Positions 8,674 through 16,648 are shown, counted from the first letter of the stretch. The stretch is DNA of 58,994 bases from Pseudomonas nabeulensis (GCF_004682045.1 NZ_QUZT01000043.1:1-58994); one strand, 5' to 3'. Notes: generated by a model from the letters alone, not told the origin. Program-made: numbers and translations.

Positions 8674-9566
8674 AGCTGGGATTGCAACAACGCGGCCAGC
8701 CAATCCATGAATACCCGCACCCGCTGCGGCAAATGCCGTTGACCGGCGTACAGCAGCGACACATCCAGCGGCGGCGCCGGGTAGTCGGGCAACAGCGCCA
8801 CCAGTTCACCGCTGGCGAGCAATTCGCGAATGCCCAGGGCGGGCACCTGGGTTATGCCGAAGCCGCCCAGGCACGCCACCCGATAGGCATCGGTGCTGTT
8901 GACCGTGACCCGCCCGGCCATGGGCACGCGATGGACTTTGTTGCCTTGCAGGTATTCGAAGCCCGCCGAACGTGACCCCAACGGCCGTACGTAATGCACC
9001 AACTGGTGGTGCGCCAAGTCGGCCAGGGTTGTAGGCACGCCATACCGTTGCAGGTAGCCCGCACTCGCGCAGTTGATCATCGGCATGCTGCACAACAGTC
9101 GCGCCACCACCGTCTGATCGGGCTGCGCGCCCACCCGCAACACGCAATCGAAGCCTTCGGCGAGCAGGTCGACCTGGCGGTCGGTGCTGCTGATCTCCAG
9201 CTCGATCAACGGATGTGCGTCCATGAATTCCGGCAGGCGCGGCAGGATCAGCTCCCGCGCCATCACGTTGGGCATGTCCACGCGAATGCGCCCGCTGAGT
9301 TGCGCCTCGTCCTGCCGAAACAGCCCTTCCAGTTCCTCCATGTGTGACAGCAGATCCTTGCTGCGCTCATACAGCACTCGGCCATCCTGAGTGGCTTGCA
9401 CCTTGCGTGTGGTGCGTTGCAACAGGCGCGTGCCGAGCAGTTCTTCCAGGGCCTGCACATGTTCGGACACGGTAGAGCGCGGCAGCCCCAGGCTTTCGCC
9501 GGCGCCGGTAAAGCTCGACAGTTCGGTGACGCGCACGAAGGTGCGCAGCAGCTCAAGTTTATTCAT
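8670..9566 (-). CDS. LysR-type regulator divergent from an SDR gene
   Basis: DNA-binding regulator of 298 residues. Seen: the winged HTH at 1-60 (LELLRTFVRVTELSSFTGAG, SLGLPRSTVSEHVQALEELL) in the style of the AaeR/DsdC-like clade, then an effector domain with GRIRVDMPNV at about 92-101. ATG 9566 begins at the HTH. It is divergent from the short-chain dehydrogenase at 9673 with a 106-bp gap, the usual place for a LysR operator, so control of that gene is likely but inferred. Confidence 0.9.
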   Translation of the reverse strand: MNKLELLRTFVRVTELSSFTGAGESLGLPRSTVSEHVQALEELLGTRLLQRTTRKVQATQDGRVLYERSKDLLSHMEELEGLFRQDEAQLSGRIRVDMPNVMARELILPRLPEFMDAHPLIELEISSTDRQVDLLAEGFDCVLRVGAQPDQTVVARLLCSMPMINCASAGYLQRYGVPTTLADLAHHQLVHYVRPLGSRSAGFEYLQGNKVHRVPMAGRVTVNSTDAYRVACLGGFGITQVPALGIRELLASGELVALLPDYPAPPLDVSLLYAGQRHLPQRVRVFMDWLAALLQSQL

Positions 9567-9672
9567 GGGATTGTTCGCCTTATCCGGCCAGTGATTCCGG
9601 TATAGCGCTGTTTATCACGTTATGGGCGAATAAATACACTCAGTCCCACTGATCACCCATGAGGACTGCACC

Positions 9673-10431
9673 ATGACCCGTAAAATCGCACTCATCACCG
9701 GCGCCAGCCGTGGCCTGGGCAAAAGCGCCGCGCTGCACCTGGCAGCACAGGGCGTCGATATCATCGGCACCTACCACAGCGCAGCGGGCGAAGCCCAGGC
9801 CGTGGCCGAGCAGATTCAAGCCCTGGGTGGCCGCGCCGCGATGTTGCAGCTGGACGTGGGCCAGAGCAGCACCTTCGATGCTTTTGTCGGCGAAGTTGGC
9901 AGCGTGCTCAAGGATGTTTTCGCACAGGATCACTTCCACTTTCTGATCAACAACGCCGGCATCGGCGCCCATGCCAGCTTTGCCGAAACCACCGAGGCGC
10001 AGTTCGACCAACTGCTGGCGATCCAATTCAAAGGCCCGTTTTTCCTGACTCAAAAACTGCTGCCGCTGATCAGCGACGGCGGGCGCATCCTGAATATTTC
10101 CAGCGGCCTGGCACGGTTCAGCCTGCCGGGATATGCCGCCTATGCCGCGATGAAAGGCGCAATGGAAGTACTCACTCGGTATCAGGCCAAGGAACTGGGT
10201 GGGCGCGGCATCAGCGTGAATATCCTGGCGCCGGGCGCCATCGAAACCGACTTCGGCGGCGGTGCCGTCCGTGACAACGCCGCGCTCAACACCATGGTCG
10301 CCAACAACACCGCTTTGGGCCGCGCCGGTTTACCGGACGATATCGGCGGTGCGATCGCCACTCTTCTGGCCGACGGCAGCCACTGGATCACCGGCCAGCG
10401 CATCGAGGCGTCGGGCGGCATGTTTCTGTAG
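9673..10431 (+). CDS. SDR family NAD(P)-dependent oxidoreductase
   Basis: Classical short-chain dehydrogenase/reductase of 252 residues. Seen: cofactor loop TGASRGLGKSAA (TGxxxGxG) at about 9-20, NNAGIGAH at about 94-101, the catalytic Ser in ISSGLARFSLPGYAAYAAMKG with the YxxxK pair, and a normal C-terminal ITGQRIEASGGMFL. Substrate unknown. A good ribosome site (tgagga) precedes ATG 9673. Its last 102 bases overlap the 3' end of the convergent PACE transporter gene on the other strand. Confidence 0.92.
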   Translation: MTRKIALITGASRGLGKSAALHLAAQGVDIIGTYHSAAGEAQAVAEQIQALGGRAAMLQLDVGQSSTFDAFVGEVGSVLKDVFAQDHFHFLINNAGIGAHASFAETTEAQFDQLLAIQFKGPFFLTQKLLPLISDGGRILNISSGLARFSLPGYAAYAAMKGAMEVLTRYQAKELGGRGISVNILAPGAIETDFGGGAVRDNAALNTMVANNTALGRAGLPDDIGGAIATLLADGSHWITGQRIEASGGMFL

Positions 10432-10875
10432 GACTTTCTCACGCAGCACGTCATAGCCCCAGTGATAGGCATAGGTGTACGGCAGGAAAAACAGCAGTAC
10501 ACCGATGTCGAGCATAAACGCCTGCAACAGGCTGATATTCAGCCAGATCGCGATCAACGGCACGGCCACGATAATCAGCCCGCCCTCAAACAGCAGCGCA
10601 TGCAGCACCCGCGTCCATGCGCCACCGAACAGTTGCAGGCGCCCCTTCAAGCGGTCGAACAGGCTATTGAAAATGATGTTCCAGGTCAGCGCCAGCAGGC
10701 TCAGGCCCAAGGTCACCGCGCCCATTTCCAGGGCGGGCCGGCCGGTGATCAATACCAGCAGCGGTGTACAGATCAACAGGGCCAGGCCCTCAAAACCCAG
10801 GGCTTGGCAAACACGTTCAGTCATCGATTTGGTGGGGGTCATACCCTGCGCTCCGTGAGTGAAGAATGTTGCCAT
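10330..10875 (-). CDS. PACE-family proton-coupled efflux transporter
   Basis: Small inner-membrane multidrug exporter of the PACE family (AceI-type). Seen: four membrane helices in two tandem BTP repeats, each with the Arg-Glu/Asn pattern (TERVCQALGFEGLALL; LTWNIIFNSLFDRL; RVLHALLFEGGLI; YTYAYHWGYDVLRE). The start at 10875 has GAGAGGG five bases upstream; ATG 10842 (MTPTKSMTERV) is a credible alternative. The family normally ends soon after YDVLRE. Here the frame runs about 31 residues further, reading antisense to the SDR C terminus, so the tail (RRLDALAGDPVAAVGQ) is probably not family sequence. A LysR gene diverges from it. Confidence 0.85.
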   Translation of the reverse strand: MATFFTHGAQGMTPTKSMTERVCQALGFEGLALLICTPLLVLITGRPALEMGAVTLGLSLLALTWNIIFNSLFDRLKGRLQLFGGAWTRVLHALLFEGGLIIVAVPLIAIWLNISLLQAFMLDIGVLLFFLPYTYAYHWGYDVLREKVLQKHAARRLDALAGDPVAAVGQKSGDRTADIVR

Positions 10876-10931
10876 GATCACCCTCTCACTCGATACTTCA
10901 TAACCAATAACCATCGATCAAGGCGATAGTC

Positions 10932-11786
10932 ATGGCGTCCAACGAAGTGCTGCAGGCGTTTGTACAGGCGGCGACCCAAGGTTCGTTTTCGGCGGCGGCG
11001 CGCAAGCTGGGCAAGAGCCAGTCCACCGTCAGTGCGGCGGTGGCGAGCCTGGAGATTGACCTGGATGTGGTGTTGTTCGACCGCAGCAGCCGCAAGCCGA
11101 CGTTGACCCCCGCCGGGCATGTATTGCTGCAACGGGCCGAACAGGTGCTGGAGGCCAGCAGTCGCCTGGAATTGGCGGCGAGCCAGTTGGCCCAGGGCCT
11201 GGAGCCGAAGCTGACGGTGGCCATGTCGGACACGTACCAATCACAGCGCTTTGAAACCACCCTGATCGCGCTGGATGAACGTTACCCCGACCTGGAAATG
11301 GAGTGGCTGATCGCCGAATGCGACGACCTGATCGACTTGGTACAAAGTGGTCGGGCGCACATTGCGTTTATCGAGCAACAAGCGGTCTACCCGCCGGACC
11401 TGACCGCCTCGCCGGTGCAGGAGCGTACCGAGATCGCGCTGTTTGTTGCGCCGCAACATGCGCTGGCGGGCCTGGCGAGTATCGATCAGCAGACCCTGCA
11501 ACAGCATCGCGAGTTGCGCCTGGCGAGCATCGTCAAACCCTTCGACAGCCGCCCCGCGGGCCGGGTGTGGTCCGCCGCCAGTTACCTGTTGCTGATGGAA
11601 ATGGCCCAACAAGGCTTCGGCTGGGCGCCCCTGCCCCGCTGGCTGGTAGAGCGCTTTGGCAATGACAGCTTGGTAGAACTCAACGCACGCGGCTGGCCAC
11701 GCTCGGTGACGGTGGATGCGTTGTGGTCGCGCCAACAGCCTCCGGGGCCGGCGGGCAGTTGGTTATTGGGCAAGATGCTTGAATGA
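10932..11786 (+). CDS. LysR-type regulator divergent from the PACE gene
   Basis: DNA-binding regulator of 284 residues. Seen: the winged HTH at 1-60 (EVLQAFVQAATQGSFSAAAR, KSQSTVSAAVASLEIDLDVV), then an effector-binding domain. ATG 10932 lies only about 57 bp from the start of the PACE efflux gene on the other strand, so both promoters share one intergenic stretch. PACE genes are commonly paired with divergent LysR regulators, so regulation of the transporter is the natural inference. Confidence 0.9.
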   Translation: MASNEVLQAFVQAATQGSFSAAARKLGKSQSTVSAAVASLEIDLDVVLFDRSSRKPTLTPAGHVLLQRAEQVLEASSRLELAASQLAQGLEPKLTVAMSDTYQSQRFETTLIALDERYPDLEMEWLIAECDDLIDLVQSGRAHIAFIEQQAVYPPDLTASPVQERTEIALFVAPQHALAGLASIDQQTLQQHRELRLASIVKPFDSRPAGRVWSAASYLLLMEMAQQGFGWAPLPRWLVERFGNDSLVELNARGWPRSVTVDALWSRQQPPGPAGSWLLGKMLE

Positions 11787-11813
11787 CTTTCTACAGATAA
11801 TGAGGATCAAAAT

Positions 11814-12034
11814 TGTGGGAGGGGGCTTGCCCTAATGCCAGTCAATTAAGACGTAGCAATTGTAAAAGTAACCTGTGGCGAGGGAGCTTGCTCCCGTTGG
11901 ACTGCGTAGCAGTCCCAGTCTTTTAAAACAAAGAGCTGGGGCCGCTTCGCGGCCCAGCGGGAGCAAGCTCCCTCGCCACAGGTACAGTGTTCGCCCTAAC
12001 TGACTGGCATTAGGGCTTGCTCCCTCCCACATTT
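11814..12034. repeat. nested double REP pair
   Basis: An outer inverted pair (arms ending ccagtcaatta at left, starting taactgactgg at right, of the tgtgggagggggcttgccct type) encloses a complete second pair of the other subtype (cctgtggcgagggagcttgc ... ctccctcgccacagg, 11872-11982). The four arms fill the convergent gap between the LysR gene and the sigma gene. Confidence 0.88.
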
Positions 12035-12040
12035 TGATTT

Positions 12041-13264
12041 TCATTGTTTGTGGAGATGGAGTTCGGCCAGGCGTTGTTCCAGGAAGCGTTTTTCGGGGAT
12101 TTGTTGAGTCAATGACAGGGCTTTTTCATAAGCACTGCGGGCTTCTTCGATTCGTCCCAACTGCCGACAAAACTCCCCCCGCGCCGAATGCGCCAAGTGG
12201 TAATCCGTCAACTCCCCTCGCTGGAAAATTCCCTCGACCAACTGCAACCCCGCCAATGGCCCCTGCCCCATCGCCACTGCCACGGCGCGGTTCAACTCGA
12301 TCACCGGCGACGGCGTGGCCCTGAGCAATACGTCATACAGCCCGACGATCTGCGGCCAGTCCGTTTCAGCCGCTGTGGGCGCCTCGGCATGCACCGCCGC
12401 AATGGCCGCTTGCAGGCAGTAAGGACCAAAACGACCAGTGGTCAGCGCACGCGCCACCAACGTGCAGCCTTCAACAATCAAGGACGCGTCCCACAGTGAT
12501 CGGTCCTGTTCACTCAACAGCACCAGCTCTCCACTGACCGACGTGCGCGCCGCTCGGCGGGACTCGTGCAACAGCATCAGCGCCAGCAGCCCCACGACTT
12601 CCGGCTCCGGCAACAACTCCATCAGCAAGCGGCCAAGACGAATGGCCTCGCGGGTAAACGCCTCCCGCGTGAGATCGGCGCCCATGGACGCCGAATAGCC
12701 CTCGTTGAACACCAGGTAGATCACTCGCAGCACGCTGTCCAAGCGCTCGGGTAATTCGGCGAGGGATGGCACCTGATAAGGAATCCTGGCTTCGCGGATC
12801 TTGCCCTTGGCCCGCACGATGCGCTGGGCAATCGTGGCCGGGGTGGCCAGGAAGGCCCGGGCGATTTCCTCGGTGGTGAGGTCGCAGATCTCGCGCAGGG
12901 TCAACGCCGTCTGGGCATCGGGGGCCAACGCCGGGTGGCAACAGGTGAAGATCAGCCGCAGGCGGTCATCTTCCACGTCTTCGGCACTCCAATCCGTCGC
13001 CTCCAGCGCGTCAGCCTGCTCCTGCAACAACGGGGTAAAGCGCGCCTGGCGGCGCAACCGGTCGATGGCCTTGAAGCGCCCGGTGGACACCAGCCAGGCA
13101 CGGGGATTATCCGGCACGCCCTCCTGCGGCCAGCGTTCGACCGCGACGAAGAACGCCTCGTGCAAGGCCTCTTCGGCAAGGTCGAAATCCCCCAGCACAC
13201 GGATCAGGGTGGCGAGGACGCGCCGGGATTCACTGCGGTAAATCGCCTCGACCGACGGGGTCAA
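12041..13264 (-). CDS. ECF RNA polymerase sigma factor, ECF42-like, with C-terminal TPR-like extension
   Basis: Extracytoplasmic-function-type sigma factor of about 407 residues. Seen: region 2 near the N terminus (LGDFDLAEEALHEAFFVAVE), region 4 at about 110-170 (LREICDLTTEEIARAFLATP, then an HTH), and a long C-terminal helical extension of about 200 residues, typical of the ECF42 group that travels with DGPF/YCII proteins. No ATG fits; a TTG at 13264 overlapping the stop of the preceding gene (TTGA) puts the start just before TPSVEAIYRSES. It is the last gene of a four-gene operon. No anti-sigma factor is visible; in this group the C-terminal extension is thought to regulate activity. Confidence 0.85.
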   Translation of the reverse strand: MTPSVEAIYRSESRRVLATLIRVLGDFDLAEEALHEAFFVAVERWPQEGVPDNPRAWLVSTGRFKAIDRLRRQARFTPLLQEQADALEATDWSAEDVEDDRLRLIFTCCHPALAPDAQTALTLREICDLTTEEIARAFLATPATIAQRIVRAKGKIREARIPYQVPSLAELPERLDSVLRVIYLVFNEGYSASMGADLTREAFTREAIRLGRLLMELLPEPEVVGLLALMLLHESRRAARTSVSGELVLLSEQDRSLWDASLIVEGCTLVARALTTGRFGPYCLQAAIAAVHAEAPTAAETDWPQIVGLYDVLLRATPSPVIELNRAVAVAMGQGPLAGLQLVEGIFQRGELTDYHLAHSARGEFCRQLGRIEEARSAYEKALSLTQQIPEKRFLEQRLAELHLHKQ

Positions 13265-13740
13265 TCGGTCATGTCCTCGGTCACCAGTTTCACCAACCGG
13301 TCGAGGCTCTGGCCCCAGCCGTCGTGAAAGCCCATGGCTTCGTGGGCTTGCTTGTCTTCGGCGTTCCAGTGCATCGCGCGGGCGGTGTAGAGGGTCTTGT
13401 TGCCTTCGACTTCCTGAAACGTCACTTCGGCGGTCATGAACGGCTTGCCCGACGGAATCCAGCCGGGCTTGAAGGCGTCGGTAAACACCAATCGCCGCGG
13501 CGCGACGATTTCCAGAAATACGCCCTGAGTGGGGTATTCGGCGCCGTCCGGGGCACGCATCAACGTAGAAAACAGCCCACCGACCCAAAGGTTCATTTCG
13601 CACTTGGGAGTGGTCATGCCATGGGGCCCCCACCATTGTTGCAGCAAGGCAGGCTCGGTCCAGGCGCGGAACACCCGGCTGCGAGGCGCATCGATCACAC
13701 GGCTGATGGACAGTTCAAATTCGGCAGAGGGGTTAGACAT
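13261..13740 (-). CDS. SRPBCC family protein (AHSA1-like)
   Basis: Protein of 159 residues with the AHSA1-type START/Bet v1-like fold, a hydrophobic-ligand pocket. Seen: the typical opening FELSISRVIDAPRSRVFRAWTEPALLQQWW and the closing EAMGFHDGWGQSLDRLVKLV. Enzymatic role unknown. It sits between the YCII gene (35-bp gap) and the sigma gene (overlapping stop/start). SRPBCC and DGPF proteins are recurrent partners of ECF41/ECF42 sigma factors and may be part of the stress response they control. Confidence 0.88.
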   Translation of the reverse strand: MSNPSAEFELSISRVIDAPRSRVFRAWTEPALLQQWWGPHGMTTPKCEMNLWVGGLFSTLMRAPDGAEYPTQGVFLEIVAPRRLVFTDAFKPGWIPSGKPFMTAEVTFQEVEGNKTLYTARAMHWNAEDKQAHEAMGFHDGWGQSLDRLVKLVTEDMTD

Positions 13741-13774
13741 GGGGCAAACCTCTTGAGTCTTATGGTTGTAGTGG

Positions 13775-14119
13775 TCAGAGATTCAACGCGCGCACCGGGC
13801 GCACTTCCACACTGCCGACCCGGGCCGCCGGAATACCGCCGGCCACCTGGATCGCTTCGTTCAAGTCCCGCGCCTCGATCAGGTAGAACCCGGCGAGTTG
13901 CTCCTTGGTTTCGGCAAACGGCCCGTCGGTGATCGACAACTTGCCATTGCGCATGCGCACGGTAGTTGCCGTGGTCACCGACTCCAACGGCTCGGCGGCC
14001 AGCATGCGACCACTGGCCTGCACCGATTGGGCGTAGGCGAAACACTCCGGGTCTGCCGGGCTGTCGGGCGAGGTGTGCAGCACCTGTTCGTTGCTGTAGA
14101 TCAGGCAGAGGTATTTCAT
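13775..14119 (-). CDS. YCII-related (DGPF domain) protein
   Basis: Protein of 114 residues of the YCII/DGPF family. Seen: the name-giving ITDGPFAETKEQLAGFYLIE stretch at about 62-81 and the YLCLIYSNE opening. No enzyme activity is firmly assigned to this family. ATG 14119 is preferred because GGAG lies six bases ahead; the ATG six bases upstream would touch that site. Its position in the ECF-sigma operon matches the known DGPF-ECF42 association. Confidence 0.9.
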   Translation of the reverse strand: MKYLCLIYSNEQVLHTSPDSPADPECFAYAQSVQASGRMLAAEPLESVTTATTVRMRNGKLSITDGPFAETKEQLAGFYLIEARDLNEAIQVAGGIPAARVGSVEVRPVRALNL

Positions 14120-14161
14120 GTGCATCTCCGGTGGCGGACTACTGACTATAGTTCGCGGCGC

Positions 14162-14581
14162 TTAAGGTTTCAGGTCGAACAGTGCCGTGCCGCTTTGCAT
14201 ATCGAAGGGCGCCGACCAATGTTCATGCACGACTTTCCACTCGCCGTGGATGCGCTGGTAACCGGCAGTTACGCGCATCCAGCATGCCTTCACCACGCCA
14301 TCCGGCCCGGCGCCGCCGCAATGGGCCAGCCAGTGGGCAAAGGCACTCTCGGGGCCCTCGACGACATGCAGTTCATGAAACTCGAAAATGCCGGGGCCAG
14401 GGCAATGTTTCATGCACTCTTCCCAATGGGCGCGGTAGGCGGCCTTGCCCTTGAATTGCAGTGCCGTCACTGCATCGAACGAGACGATATCGTCGGCGTA
14501 ATAGCTGACAATTTTATTGATATCCCGGGAAAGCACGGCTTGCTTCCATTGGTCGATCAGGGTGTGGATTGTGCTGCTCAT
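14162..14581 (-). CDS. nuclear transport factor 2 (SnoaL-like) family protein
   Basis: Protein of 139 residues with an NTF2-like cone fold. Seen: TLIDQWKQAVLSRDINKIVSYYADDIVSFD at the N terminus, the usual small-molecule pocket region, and ERxxGxWKVVHEHWS-type ending (IHGEWKVVHEHWSAPF). ATG 14581 has AGGAGA eight bases upstream, which decides the start. It is the first gene of the ECF operon, so the operon promoter should lie between it and the divergent GNAT gene at 14716. Function unknown. Confidence 0.87.
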   Translation of the reverse strand: MSSTIHTLIDQWKQAVLSRDINKIVSYYADDIVSFDAVTALQFKGKAAYRAHWEECMKHCPGPGIFEFHELHVVEGPESAFAHWLAHCGGAGPDGVVKACWMRVTAGYQRIHGEWKVVHEHWSAPFDMQSGTALFDLKP

Positions 14582-14715
14582 GGCGATTCTCCTGTGGGGT
14601 GAGGACACCTTTAGTCGAATGGCCTGGCCGCAAATCGACAGGCGTCTGAAAATAATTTGGCCCAACGCAAACCCGGTAAACTGCGCCCCTTACTTGCAGC
14701 CGTTCGGACACCCCG

Positions 14716-15231
14716 ATGCAAACCCGCCTTGTTGCCTATGAAGCGCTGAATGCCGTGCAACAACAGCACCTCAGCGCCCTTGAAGTTCACCCGGAGCAAC
14801 TGCCGTTTTGCGGCGATATGTACTGCGCGCTCAACACCTTGTTGGTCAACCCAAGTCCCGGCGTCAAAGGCTTCGCCTTGCTGGCCGATGACCTACCCGT
14901 CGCCTTCCTCCTGCTCAAGCGCCCGCCTTGCCTGCCCCACTGGGCCGACGAGCACAGCGCCACATTGCATGCATTCCAGGTGGATCGCGGGCAACAAGGC
15001 CGGGGGTTTGGCAAAGCGTGCTTGCAGGCGCTACCCACTGCCGCGCTGCAGGCGTGGCCGCAGATCAAGGGGATTGAGTTGTCGGTGGATACGGACAATG
15101 TGGCGGCGATGGGATTGTATCTGGGGGCTGGATGGGTGGATTGCGGAGAGGCCTATCGCGCACGGGTGGGTTTTGAGCGCCGGTTGAGTTGGGTGTTTGG
15201 TCGGGGTAGCCTTGACACTCAGAAAATGTAA
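14716..15231 (+). CDS. GNAT family N-acetyltransferase
   Basis: Acetyl-CoA-dependent acetyltransferase fold, 171 residues. Seen: the acetyl-CoA-binding motif A (FQVDRGQQGRGFGKACLQAL, R/QxxGxG/A type) at about 90-109 and the C-terminal VAAMGLYLGAGWVDCGEAYR that closes the fold. Substrate unknown. Its 3' end holds the -35 element of the downstream hipB promoter. Confidence 0.88.
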   Translation: MQTRLVAYEALNAVQQQHLSALEVHPEQLPFCGDMYCALNTLLVNPSPGVKGFALLADDLPVAFLLLKRPPCLPHWADEHSATLHAFQVDRGQQGRGFGKACLQALPTAALQAWPQIKGIELSVDTDNVAAMGLYLGAGWVDCGEAYRARVGFERRLSWVFGRGSLDTQKM

Positions 15232-15240
15232 CGTATACAT
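15212..15240 (+). promoter_or_regulatory. sigma-70 promoter with overlapping palindrome, in front of hipB-like gene
   Basis: TTGACA (15212-15217), a 16-bp spacer and TATACA (15234-15239) form a near-consensus promoter. The -10 lies inside ATGTAACGTATACAT (15226-15240), whose arms ATGTA/TACAT would suit an autorepressor such as the HTH protein encoded next. Confidence 0.6.
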
Positions 15241-15273
15241 GACTTAACTAAACGAAAGTAATGAATATGTGAC

Positions 15274-15528
15274 ATGGAAGCTTCGATTATCACTCAACGG
15301 CTCGGCGACCAGGTACGCGGCATGCGCCTTAACAGAGGCTACAAGCAAGCGGAGCTGGCAAAGCTAGCAGGCGTTACTCGTCAAAAATTGATTGAAATTG
15401 AACAGGGCAGCCCTTCGGTGTCCATGAATGCCTATGCCCGTGTCATTGCCGCGTTGGGCAGTGAGATCAAATTAGTGCCCGTGACCCTGCCGACCCTGGA
15501 AGAACTGGAGGACCTGTTCAATGAATAA
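15274..15528 (+). CDS. XRE-family HTH protein, HipB-like antitoxin
   Basis: Small DNA-binding protein of 84 residues. Seen: an HTH_3 domain over about 12-65 (VRGMRLNRGYKQAELAKLAG, VTRQKLIEIEQGSPSVSMNA). Its size, fold and position directly before a hipA remnant (hipA ATG overlaps its stop as ATGAATAA) mark it as the HipB-type antitoxin/repressor of a HipBA module. It looks intact and has its own strong promoter, although the toxin partner is destroyed. Confidence 0.85.
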   Translation: MEASIITQRLGDQVRGMRLNRGYKQAELAKLAGVTRQKLIEIEQGSPSVSMNAYARVIAALGSEIKLVPVTLPTLEELEDLFNE

Positions 15529-15998
15529 CCCCAGCCTGCGCGTGCACACGCCTCAGGGTGACAGCGGCAGCGTCTTGATGAGCGCCGCTAGAGATCCGCA
15601 GTTCACTCGATCAATTGTTCGACAGTGTAGCCCTGAGTTGCATCGTGGGTAATGGCGATGCTCACCTGAAAAATTTTGGCGTGCTGTATAGCGATCCCGT
15701 GCAATTCGATACACGCCTGGCACCGGCTTACGACATTGTTAACACCACCGCCTACATCCCCGAAGACTCATTGGCCCTCGACCTGTCCGGCAACAAATCA
15801 ATGTTCGCTTCGCGCCTGGGCATTCTTGAGTTTGCGCGAGCCTGTGAAGTCGAAAACCCCGAGGCACGTATTCAGGCGTTGCTTCAAACCCTTGAAGCCG
15901 TGCTCAAGCGCGAAGACGAGTATTGCCGGCTAGCCCCCAATGTTGCGAGAGCCATACGCCAATCGGCACAGGGCTTCCAGCTCAGCTTTGGTGGCTGA
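15521..15998 (+). pseudogene. hipA-like kinase remnant (internal deletion plus frameshift)
   Basis: Only the two ends of a HipA-type Ser/Thr kinase remain. The first frame gives about 20 family-like residues (LRVHTPQGDSGSVLM), then nonsense to a stop at about 15650. A different frame, open from 15582 to 15998, gives the conserved C-terminal part, including the catalytic/Mg segment IVGNGDAHLKNFGVLY, APAYDIVNT and LALDLSGNKS. A normal HipA is about 400-440 residues, so roughly 250 residues, including the ATP-binding core, are missing. No kinase activity is expected. The C-terminal part could be translated from a TTG at 15615. Confidence 0.85.
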
Positions 15999-16019
15999 AG
16001 GCCCTGTGGTGAAGGAGGG

Positions 16020-16499
16020 TTACTTGTCGCCCACCGGCAGCCAGACCTCCACCGTCCCGGTGCCTTTGCGTACGTCAAAATCGGCGCTGTAGCGCTCGAA
16101 ATCCGCCCCCACGACCCTGTAGCCCGAGTGCGGCAACCACTCGAACATGATGCGTTCGTACGTTTGCTCAAGGGCCTGCACCGGCCCGTAATGCGGGAAC
16201 ACCGCATAGTTGAGCGGTGCAATTTCGATGAATTCGAAGTTGCTCGGCACGTCGCTTTTGCTCGGTACTTCAACCCCGGCCAGGTAATCGAATTCGCCGT
16301 GATGGGGGTTATGGCACACGCCGTAGGTCACCCCGCCGACGCGTGGCTTGATGTCCTTGATGCAGGTGTCGAACAACTCCCACAGCTTGGGGATATCCCC
16401 CACCGTGGCCTTTGAATAACGCCCTTTCACCCCGGCGATCACCAGGGCTTTACCGGCTTCCATGCGTGGCTCCAGCGGTTGTTTTGTCTGCTGATCCAT
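16020..16499 (-). CDS. GyrI-like / effector-binding domain protein
   Basis: Stand-alone small-molecule-binding domain of the GyrI/BmrR type, 159 residues. Seen: no DNA-binding domain; tandem SHS2-like halves with KALVIAGVKGRYSKATVGDI, GGVTYGVCHNPHHGEFDYLA, YAVFPHYGPVQALEQTYERI and TGTVEVWLPV, which follow the usual GyrI pattern. ATG 16499 is preferred, with AAGGAG nine bases upstream; an ATG ten codons earlier lacks one. Role unknown; such proteins may bind or hydrolyse cytotoxic compounds. It is divergent from alaC. Confidence 0.85.
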   Translation of the reverse strand: MDQQTKQPLEPRMEAGKALVIAGVKGRYSKATVGDIPKLWELFDTCIKDIKPRVGGVTYGVCHNPHHGEFDYLAGVEVPSKSDVPSNFEFIEIAPLNYAVFPHYGPVQALEQTYERIMFEWLPHSGYRVVGADFERYSADFDVRKGTGTVEVWLPVGDK

Positions 16500-16632
16500 T
16501 CGAACAGTCTCCTTCTTATGAGGGAACAAACCCGCATCGAGTATAGGGGGATATCCCGTCTGCCTTCCACGCAGAAAATTTTCCTACGCATCTGGACAAC
16601 TGGCCATCATCGACCGTATTGTCTGCCCCGCA

Positions 16633-16648
16633 GGCCACCGCAGTGGCC
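16633..16648 (+). promoter_or_regulatory. hairpin in the alaC leader
   Basis: GGCCACCGCAGTGGCC forms a 6-bp stem with a four-base loop 46 bases before the alaC ATG, in a gap of about 190 bp between divergent genes. No U-run follows, so it is not a terminator. It may be a leader structure or only the GC-rich background. Confidence 0.35.

Noticed and set aside
11814..11850. Sigma-54-like TGGC...TTGC in REP arms
   Set aside because: The spacing is GG-N11-GC, one base too long, and the sequence is part of the repeat in every copy.
15615..15998. A functional 127-residue HipA-like protein from TTG 15615
   Set aside because: It lacks the kinase core; the frame opens only because of the deletion junction, so a pseudogene is the better call.
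16633..16648. Attenuator/terminator in front of alaC
   Set aside because: The hairpin has no U-run and no leader peptide rich in Ala codons is visible, so attenuation cannot be claimed.
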